NCBI GenBank assembly: GCA_025558075.1
Contig: JAHLKF010000006.1
Span: 62,001 to 126,000 of the forward strand
Length of the DNA: 64,000 bases
Direction of reading: 5' to 3'
Origin: Gaertneriomyces semiglobifer
Lineage: Eukaryota; Chytridiomycota; Chytridiomycetes; Spizellomycetales; Spizellomycetaceae
Shown: positions 55,887 through 64,000 of the stretch, piece after piece
How the letters are laid out: every line of letters begins with the position of its first letter
Numbering within the stretch: the first letter of the stretch is position 1
Notes under the pieces: model-generated
Told to the model about the DNA's origin: nothing
Database searches by the model: none
What the model saw: the letters and a program-made list of their open reading frames with translations, nothing else
Position numbers and translations under genes: made by a program

Positions 55887-57349
55887 CTATTGCGCCCGGC
55901 ATTTGGGAGGTTCTGCCGACTCGGCATGCTTGACAATAAAGAGACCACGCTCTATACTGTTCACTAGAATGTTACCGCTCTTAAAGTATGGGTAGTTGGA
56001 CCACGTTCCTTCAAACTCGACGATATCACGTTCGGGAGTTACATCGAAGAAAGCGACTTCTGTGAGTGCTGCATTGGCAATGTGGGTGATATCGTTGACG
56101 CGCAGACCGGAGCCATAGTTGGATTGGTAGGAGAGATTGCCCTTGATGTACAGATTGTGATCGATGGACAAGGTTGGACTGTGGTAGGATCCGATGTACT
56201 TGGGTGAGGTGAGGTCACGGGCGTCCCAAATGTATGTCTGAGTGTGACCGTCGTTGACTTTCTCGAGTTCATCGAGTTCGTCATCAAGGAGGAGGTAAGC
56301 CTGGTCCTCGGTTAACCAACCCTGGTGAGTGTAAGCGGATCCTTGGTAAGGCGTGCGAGACAACTGCTTGATGGCCTTTTTGTCAGTCACGTCCCAGATG
56401 GTCAAGGTGTCTTCGTTGTAACCAAACGCAATTTCTTTGCCCTTAAAGCGGGTGTCCGGACCTTTGTATATGACGATTTGAGCATCGTGCACGTAGCCGT
56501 CATCATCGGCGCAACCGGCGAACTTGGGAGAAGCTGGCTCTCTGATATCGATAATGTGCAGACCACTGTTACAGGTCTGGCTACCCACGCAGTAGGCAAA
56601 GCCGGTGTCCTCGTTGATGGCAATGTTGTGGCAGCTTCCGAATTCCTTGTAGACAGTAGTGGGCTGGAACACGACCGGGGTGGAGACATTACGGAGCTGA
56701 GTGAGGTCGAAGACTTGAAGAGCATGTTTGTTGGAGCGACGATCATCGGCAACAATGTAGGCGTGGTCCTTGTAGACCTTGACATCGCGCCATGAGAGCT
56801 CTGGTTGCTCTGGGACGTTCGTGTGGACACGGCCGAGGTATTTGGGTGCGCTGGGCTGCGTAACGTCTACAAAGGCAGTACCGTCGGTCTGGGCAACCAC
56901 TGCAATTTCTGCACCGGAAACAGGGTCGGTCCATCCCCAGATGTCGTTACCAAATCCGGCGCCACTGCCCAAGGCAGTGTGAGGCGTGAACGACAGGAGA
57001 TCAAGACCTTTGCAGGGGTATTCGCCAGCGAAACCGTTGACACACTTTGTGAATCCCAAAGGTTCAAGAGCAGCGAGACGACTCCGGGCGGCGCAAACGA
57101 GGGAGGTAGAGGTCTCACATTGTTCCCAAGCGGCAATCTTGTGTTTCATCACCGTGCTTGGCATGAGGGCATTTGCATCTGCGGTATATAGTGAGTTACA
57201 GTGGTCCAGCAGAAACACCTTGTTCTGCCGCTCGACGTACCAGCCGTTTGGCATTCGCCAATGCAATGCTCGAGTCCATCGCGAGGCACAGCGGGAGCTG
57301 CGCTAACAGACGCTGCCGCCAAAACAAGGATGGCGAGAGAAGCTTTCAT
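55887..57349 (-). CDS. Secreted LVIVD-repeat (choice-of-anchor B family) protein
   Basis: A two-exon gene. Exon 1 (57241-57349) begins with a signal peptide, MKASLAILVLAAASVSAAPA. A 62-nt intron (57179-57240, GTACGT...CCGCAG) joins in frame to exon 2 (55887-57178), giving about 466 aa. Exon 2 carries the beta-propeller-like repeats of this family: SGAEIAVVAQTDGTAFVDVT, HALQVFDLTQLRNV, SGLHIIDIREPASPKF, YNEDTLTIWDVTDK, QTYIWDARDLTSPKYIG and RGLFIVKH. The family is found in bacteria and in various fungi and protists and is extracellular or surface-associated; its biochemical role is unknown. Starting at 57266 without splicing would lose the signal peptide. Confidence 0.88.
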
Positions 57350-58116
57350 AATTGAATTATATGAGGTTGAGATACTAGTGGTAGAATAGGCGCCTGCCTC
57401 TAAGCAACAAAGCCGGGGCTTCTGGCTCGGTCATCTCTTATATATGTCATTCTGTGAATCCCCACATCTGCAAATTCTGCTGCCACTGGAGCAATTCCTC
57501 CACCACCATCATCATCATCCGTAGCCGATGGTCCGTAATCCTGCGGCTTGTTAAATCTGCCCGTCCGTCACCTTGCGTGGACGCTGATTCCACGCAGGCG
57601 ATTCACATACGCATAGCGGGGAACTCATGGTTCCTGCTGGCATCCGTTGCTGGTGCGACTCGGTGCGAAGGTGGGATCGCTTAAATCTCGAGAAAATTTC
57701 CCACAACGCGTAGACCGGTTTCGTGAGCTCTGAGCAGTGACTGCACGTATTATATTATCGCATGTTTCACTGTCCAATCTCACAATGTGGTCTATGATTT
57801 ATATCAGTGATCGGGAAGGCTACGGAAGAGCAGGATGCGACCGAGATGTAGAATCGCTCATTCTACATGCGTTTCATCGCAATCATTGAGGACGTCCTGG
57901 CTGGAAGGGTGCGAGTATTACTCTGTTCGTACTGATCACATATTAGGCAATACTCCTTATAACAGCTTGTTGAATAAAGCTTGTGCTCTGATCTGGTGAC
58001 GAGCGACTACCACCACGAACAATGGCCAACTCTTGACTTCTTCACACATATAGTAGGTCGACCAGTGCTTACCACAACCGTACGACTCGTCCAGTCCCAC
58101 GATTCCATTATTCCAA
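57350..58116. other. Intergenic region upstream of the LVIVD gene
   Basis: No gene seen. The segment holds the promoter side of the LVIVD gene and the 3' side of the hemerythrin-like gene. Confidence 0.5.
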
Positions 58117-58805
58117 TTATTGCGAGAACGCAGCAAACTTCCAGGCAGACCTATGCTTCCTTGAAAAGACATAGGGGATCAACACCGACCGCAAAAGCCA
58201 AGGGATATTCTCAAGCATCCATTCGTTCTTCGACGGTTCCATATTGTGATAAAGCATGGGCAAATGCGTAAATGGATCGCCTTTTTTGTTGTGTGCTGCT
58301 ATTTCTGCATCGACCTTCTCGATCGTCTAACGGATACTGGACATGAGCAGAATGCGCACACGCTTGTATCCGCATGACATACCTTTTCGTCAATTTTACA
58401 GAGGTTCTCCACTGTCGCCAGGGCTTCCTCATCACGGAAGTGACTATCTACCGAATCCCACAACTGTTGCAACACCACTTTGGTTGCCTCTCCATCGTAT
58501 CCTTCACCGTCCGCGATTTGTTTCAATTCGGCGAGCCTATTGAGCAGATCTTCATGTTCCCCATGAAACTTTTGGATGTCGGCCGAGAACAGCGATTCTA
58601 ACATTGGGAACTGAATTTGCTCTTCGGTATCGTGATGAAATTCAAGGGTTTCGGCGTAAAGGGACAGGTAGACTTTGAACGCGGGGATTTGAGCTGGGGT
58701 GACAGTTGTCGAGTGGCGGATTGCGGATTGTAAGCCGTTTCGAAGGACCGTATGGATCATGGTGAGACCAGCTATATGCTTTTGGTACGCTGTTTTCTTT
58801 GCCAT
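58117..58805 (-). CDS. Hemerythrin HHE-domain protein
   Basis: Exon 1 (58383-58805, 141 codons) and exon 2 (58117-58326) are joined across a 56-nt intron (GTATGT...CGTTAG), giving about 210 aa. Candidate iron ligands are His 18, His 57/58, Glu 61/62, His 81/84, His 122 and Glu 126 (EFHHDTEEQIQFP, FHGEHEDL, SHFRDEE). Exon 2 supplies the typical fungal C-terminus (THLPMLYHNMEPSKNEWMLE and WKFAAFSQ), which unspliced reading misses. HHE proteins form four-helix bundles that bind a di-iron centre and are linked to oxygen, NO or metal handling. Cytosolic; no signal peptide. Confidence 0.9.
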
Positions 58806-59879
58806 GTTGACCGGATATGTAACGTAAACTCGGTGACTCCACCTGAACGGTATGCACTGAACACACTGCGACTGATCAGTAAGCCGAATTTAAGTACTAG
58901 GAGCCCACGAAGAGGGCCTTCTGCATGCCCTCCTCCTTTTATCGGCCGGCTCCCCAGGCCCATGCATGTGCTCCGCCAGGCATTGTAGATGCGAAAGAAT
59001 GATTTTTCCGCCAAGTTGACGGAATCGTGCCTGCGTGGTCCCACTAAATTCTACGCTTCTGCTGGGGCGACGCCCGCCGTTACTTCGCCTCCACAGCAAA
59101 ATACCGTTCGATTCGGCTTTCGGATGTTTTCGAACTAACCCTTGCAACCTACCCACTTGGGTCTCATGGGTTGTAGCATCCGTGTTTGCCTGCGTGGGTC
59201 TACTATTCCTCCACTAGATCATGCCCATTCAAATGACGCAGTGGGATTATAATAAGCGAGACATAATTTGAAGCATGAATCCAGTAGGAGTGGTAGATCA
59301 CAGCTAGTGGCAAGTCGGCCATGGTGTGTTTGTCGGTGGAGGCCGTTAAGACCGCGCATTCGTCGCCAGGAATATGCCACTGTCACAGCGATCCATTCTC
59401 ATCTTGGCTGTCCTTCAGGACGGTGGCTGATTGTAGGTTTCCTCAAGATCAGCTTCAGCCGGAATGCCTTCGACATCCAGGATAACCTTTTGCCAAATTC
59501 TTCTCATCACTCTGAAAGTTGCGTTGGCGGTAGGTGAATGGTCCTTACAGCATTTGTCTCTCTCGACCGACACTCATATTAGCAGGTCCTTGATAGTGAC
59601 AACCATCCGAAGGACGACTCTTTCCACCGACACGAGTTTTACCATCGCGATAGGAACCTTTTCTGCGGGGGATAGCCTCGCTCGAGACCCTTTAGCTCCG
59701 GCCGGAGCCTTCTCGACTGACACACTTTCGACACAGCTAAGTGTCCTGCGCAATTTCGCGGGACCGAAGACGACCTTAAGCGCCGTACGTGGATGCGCAG
59801 GATGCGATCAGTGCTCGCACGAGGGGTGAGTTGGCGGTCATCTTGTTAAGCAGATGCACTTAAGTGCGCGTACTAACAC
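58806..59879. other. Intergenic region, no supported gene
   Basis: An ORF at 59464-59829 has repeated LSTDT segments but no domain. Nothing else is convincing. Confidence 0.4.
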
Positions 59880-60960
59880 CCGCATGGACCGAGGACAAAC
59901 GACTCGTATTTTTTAGAACAGGAGGACGTTTTACTGGGAGATGCTTTCTCCAACATCGCCGGGAAGCAGTACTTCCGAAAGCGATGCGGAGTCTCGGACA
60001 CGCCCTCTATTGGCGTCGAGTCATTAGAGGAACCTGCAATGGAACGTAGCCTTGTTGATAATAGACCGTATGTGGGCACTGGGACCGGAACCCGCAGAAA
60101 TTGACCCTCCTCTCTGCAGGATCAGATTGGGGCACCCAATATGTGGGATTGCTTGTGACATCCCATTGGCAAGTGTCGCGTCTGCCGAAGGCCGCCATGA
60201 ACGACTGGATTCTTCCGATACGGTTGATTACATCCGTTGCACAATACGTACAGGGTACCGTGCAATGCATCTAATCAACCGTATCGAGTGTCTGGGGAAG
60301 AGCAGAAAGTTCAGGAAGCTTTCGCACTGGCGACAAGGAAGAGGCGCTTTGCAGAGGCTGTTGGACTGCCCTTTTCGCAGAAAACCCACTAAGGAGCCCA
60401 CGGACAACGAGGACTTCCACTTTTGTGGTTGCCGAACCGGGTAGACTTTTGGGAGAAAAATCCGATTCTACAGGAGGCGCTGCGCCGTTTTGGTGCGCGT
60501 CCACAACCTGGAAGTATGGGGAGATACGCAATGATTTCTTCATTTCCAGGCAGAAGGCGGACGGGGTCGGATTGGTTCGTGGGGGAGACCGGTTACAGAT
60601 TGTCTACTTTGAAGGTGCCCGGCCCAAATCACGGGCTAGCAAAGGTTCGGCCGACGCTGCGAAAATGAAGATGAATCTGGTAAGCATGGCATATCATACC
60701 ATCGAGCGATATGTTAAGACAGGTCGTCGATTGTCGCCTGACCACCAATGGTACGGGGGGCAGGTTCACGACGGCATGCTCTACTTCACCGTAATAAAAT
60801 ATCACGGCCAGTCACCAGATGGTTACTGGATAACCGCAACATCCCACTCACCAATTGCGAATCCAATTCAGGTGATTTGTTCCTCTTTGATTACGACTTC
60901 GCTGCAATTCCATGCACCAAGGAGGACCTGCATCTTCTCCCCAAACTCTACTCCGTAGTA
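59880..60960 (+). pseudogene. Unrecognised multi-exon or decayed gene
   Basis: Protein-like stretches lie in different frames: after TTAGAACAG at about 59920 (LLGDAFSNIAGKQYFRKRCG), near 60285-60400 (SGEEQKVQEAFALATRKRRF) and at about 60500-60830 (WKYGEIRNDFFISRQKADGV, MAYHTIERYVKTGRRLSPDH, DGMLYFTVIKYHG). They could be exons with 50-70 nt introns or pieces of a frameshifted gene. The last part (IVYFEGARPKSRASKGSADA followed by a helix) resembles in layout the Glu-x-Lys region at 48642-49223. No family named. Confidence 0.4.
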
Positions 60961-61634
60961 ATTTCCTTTGCGGTAAGTCGAGAAGTGCAAGGACGACACC
61001 AGCCTGTCTCGTCGCAGTATGATTTGGAGTATGGGAGCGCTTTCCAGCAAGGGCAGTGGGCAGTGACAGCGAAGCTCACGAAATCGGTAACCAGAACACT
61101 GCTCATGCTGATGATGATGAGGGTACTACAGTTGAAACGAGAATGAACACCTCGAATTTAGTAAATAGTGCTGTTGCTTGCGGAGATGCCCACAGAGGCG
61201 CATGCACATTGGCCGCGACCACCCATCTCGGCCTTTTGCCAGCTTGAACTAATGGCGGCTTCTGTAGCGTTACTTCATTTTGGTGGTTGCCAGTACCGAG
61301 GGGGACCCTGCGTAAAGCTTCAGAGAAGCAGTTGACATCCAGCACCGTATAAAGCGCATATACAGCCGACCGGCAAAGTGTTGCAGTGTGAAATCAAAGT
61401 TGGTACCGTCTCAATCTTCAAATGAAGTACCAGTCCGCCGATAGCATACTACTGAGAGGCAATAAACATGCCGCAAGTGCTTTTTTTGTTCTTGGAGGGT
61501 TCACTAGCGATCGTGCACTACTTTCGTGTGGCAAGAACACCAGTCTCTGATCCTATGTTTTGTCTCACATATGCTGCAGCGCTTGATACTCTTCCGATCC
61601 AACATTACCGGTTACCACTTTCACCCCATCGTCC
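60961..61634. other. Intergenic/promoter region of the AFG1-type gene
   Basis: No gene supported. Ends at the proposed ATG of the ATPase gene. Confidence 0.4.
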
Positions 61635-64000
61635 ATGTTGCATACCAAACTCTGCGCGCACAAAGTGTGGATGCGCTGCTATTCCACCCAGCTCGCTCGC
61701 ATAGGTGTGCCCCTCGGCTTCCGCCTTTGTGAACTCCGCCCTGACAGTCTGCAAAGGTCCTCTTTCAGAGTATAATCGTCTTGTAACTAGCAAGCAGTTG
61801 AAGCCGGATGAGGACCAATTACGGGCAGTAGTCAAGGTAAAACATTACATGTGCATACTTTTAAGTCCCTCCTGATTGATGTCTGTATCGCTTAGCTGCA
61901 AAGGTTGTCGGAAACCTTATTAGATTACTCGCCGAGAGACCTGCCGCGCATTGGACAAGTAAGGCGTACAATTGATTGTGATCCTCGGATGGTTTCTAAA
62001 TCATCGCCATCTGGTCAGAATAGAAACGATGAGACGAGAAGTCCCAATGATGCCATGCGGTCTTATGCCAAAGGAAACAAGTTGGTACATGTCGGCGGCC
62101 CTAATGAATATGATGCACCTAAAGGATTGTGGATCCACGGCGAAGTCGGGTCCGTATAAAAGCTTTGGCTTGTTACGGTCCCTTTTTGGCAGCTGATTTG
62201 TTTTATGGCTTAGCACTGGGAAGACGATGATAATGAATCTCTTCTTCGAGTTCATGCCTCTAGCGCGAAAGAAGCGAGTGCATTTTGATGCTTTCATGAT
62301 AGCCTTGTTTGGAAAAATTCATGCTTGGAAGTAAGCTCTGCTCAATCGAACCATTGTTTCCTCGCAATTTCCGACTGTGTGGTGGGTCTTAGCAATCGAC
62401 CACGTCCCTATGATCTCCACGTCACCCACCTTGTTGCACGAGAGATTGTGGAGGAGTCTTGGTTGCTGTGTTTTGATGAGTTTCAAATTACGGATGTTGC
62501 CACGGCTTTGATCATGCGGCAGGTGCTCCAAGAAATCTTTCTGATGGGCGGGGTCGTCGTCGCTACTTCCAATCGAGCACCACAAGGTTTGCGTTGCACC
62601 GCTGCTGTGAGGCCATGTTTCGCAAGTTTGTTAAACATTTTGTTTTCAGATTTGTATAAGGGAGGCTTTCATCGGGAGCATCACAGTCCTTTCATTGAAC
62701 TGCTAGCTGAAAGATGCGAGACGATGCATCTGCGCGGAACAAAAGACTATCGGGAGGTTATTTTGAATGGTACCGACTACAGGCATAGTTGCTATCGGTC
62801 ACTTATTTCATATTAACGTAATCTGTAGAACAATTGGTAGAATCAAGCAAAGAGACGTATTTCAGGTACCCTCAGCATCACGCTACTTGTTTGAGGAACG
62901 ACTTGTTTAATCCAATGGTACTTTGGAAGATGTGACATTAACCAAGAAGCTTCAGCTTTCAATGCTCTCGTGACCTCTTTGGTCAACGGTCGCCAAAGTA
63001 TGTGGACTAAATGCGATTATACTGATGCGCTGTGCTAAGCTTGTCTTCTCCTTCAATGTAGTGACCCCAAGGCGTTTGGCCGTGTATGACCGCGAGTTGC
63101 TCGTCCCTATGGCTGGTGAAGGTATTGCCATTTACACATTTGTTGAACTTTGTGAAAAGGCAAGTATTATAATCAAAATGGAATCATTACTGCCATGACA
63201 TAGGCTGACCTGATGAACTTCAGCCTTTAGGGCCAGCAGACTATCTCGTACTTTGCCAGCATTACCACAGCATCGTGGTGAAGGATATACCGGTGATGGA
63301 TTTATCGAAGAAGAATGAGGCCAGACGGTTCATTGCCTTTGTTGATGCGGCGTATGAAAATCAGGTTCGGTTCCGGATCTGCTGCGAGTTAAACACTCAG
63401 GCTCGGGCGATTCTAAGGTTACTTTCTATCGTTCTAGGTTCACCTGATTATAAGTGCCGCATCTGATCCAGACGGTCTATTCGTGGCGAACTCGGCAAAG
63501 GTAGACATCGACATCATGCACCTTGACATGATAGGCACCATGCTTTCCGCCACGCGAAATTCTTCTTCAGACGTCACGAACTTGTCCCTTTTTACCGGCG
63601 AGGAGGAGAAGTTCGCCTTTCGCCGCGCGGTATCTCGATTGAAAGAAATGCGAGCGGCAGTTTGGAGTGAACGCCATCATCGACCACAGCCTGTTAATTT
63701 CGTCAAAGCAGGCGATAAAGGGCGCATGCTAGATGATAATATGGGTGGGCAGGATGAGCGTCGACTTCGGACGTCCACAGATGAGTTTCCAGTTCCTGGA
63801 GATGACTTTGGAGATGAAGCATCGTATCACGGATATCTAAGTATGTATCAACGGTTTAATCCTGACGAAAAACCCCGGGATGTCCTTGCCGAACGGGAAG
63901 CTGATAAGCCGAGATTTGCGGACCGACACTTTTGGTCATTAGGAGAGTGGGGCGTTAAGGCCGGGGAATGGGGAAAAGGGGCAAGAGCTTTTTGGAAAGG
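61635..64000 (+). CDS. AFG1: AFG1-type mitochondrial AAA+ ATPase (3' end beyond window)
   Basis: A multi-exon gene. My exons: 61635-61704, 61757-61836, 61896-61958, 62019-62149, 62214-62330, 62393-62586, 62650 onward, with further exons to the window end. All joins are GT-AG and in frame for the first seven. Exon 1 encodes MLHTKLCAHKVWMRCYSTQL, a basic presequence suited to mitochondrial import. Then follow GPLSEYNRLV, the Walker A split by an intron (IHGEVG|TGKTM), Walker B LLCFDEFQITDVA, GVVVATSNRAP, DPKAFGR..., DYLVLCQHYHSIVVKDIPVM, ARRFIAFVDAAYEN and LFTGEEEKFAFRRAVSRL. The yeast and human relatives (Afg1/LACE1) help remove mitochondrially encoded or misfolded respiratory subunits. Confidence 0.88.

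Noticed and set aside
57173..57389. Plus-strand ORFs opposite the LVIVD gene start
   Set aside because: Antisense shadows of a well supported spliced gene with signal peptide.

Overview
The window is nuclear DNA of a fungus, probably an early-diverging (chytrid-like) one. The evidence is host genes with short 56-62 nt GT-AG introns (a secreted LVIVD-repeat protein, a hemerythrin-domain protein, a mitochondrial AFG1-type ATPase), chromodomain LTR retrotransposons, and an integrated DNA-virus-like element. The fungal assignment is inference from gene families; no rRNA or marker gene is present.

Positions 1-44860 are a nest of mobile DNA, three layers deep. The outermost layer is an array of Ty1/copia elements (A, B, C) that share 277-bp LTRs at 35656, 40676 and 44584. 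Copia A is split: its 5' part lies at 1-1147 and its 3' part at 33672-35655. The split is caused by a Ty3/gypsy chromovirus on the minus strand with 458-bp LTRs at 1148-1605 and 33214-33671, flanked by a 4-bp CGAT duplication. The gypsy reverse transcriptase is in turn split by a 23.4-kb element at 6058-29484.

That inner element is the main find. It is a polinton-like virus (PLV)/virophage-type provirus with nearly identical 1.95-kb terminal inverted repeats (TIRs). Each TIR carries a 321-codon gene. Minus-strand genes in the left half encode a very large fibre-like protein (1708 aa), a small membrane protein, a small Zn protein, a DDE (retroviral-type) integrase with a C-terminal chromodomain, and a 102-aa virion-like protein. 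Genes in the right half encode a Pro/Ser/Thr-rich protein, two lysine-rich proteins, a double-jelly-roll-type major capsid protein, a penton-like protein, an A32/FtsK-type packaging ATPase, an F-box-like protein, a tyrosine recombinase, a small HTH protein and a primase-SF3 helicase. I see no protein-primed PolB and no capsid protease, which separates it from canonical Polintons. Apart from one unresolved start codon the genes are intact, so the element looks young and possibly functional: capsid, packaging, replication initiation, attachment and two kinds of integration enzyme are all present.

All three element classes in the nest encode chromodomains, which suggests targeting to heterochromatin as the reason they pile up here.

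Positions 44861-64000 are host sequence. They begin with what looks like a tRNA-gene fragment abutting the last copia LTR. There follow gene-poor DNA with tandem repeats and palindromes, several unrecognised or decayed genes, and then three well supported host genes: LVIVD-repeat protein (55887-57349, minus), hemerythrin-like protein (58117-58805, minus) and AFG1-type ATPase (61635 to the window end, plus, many short introns).
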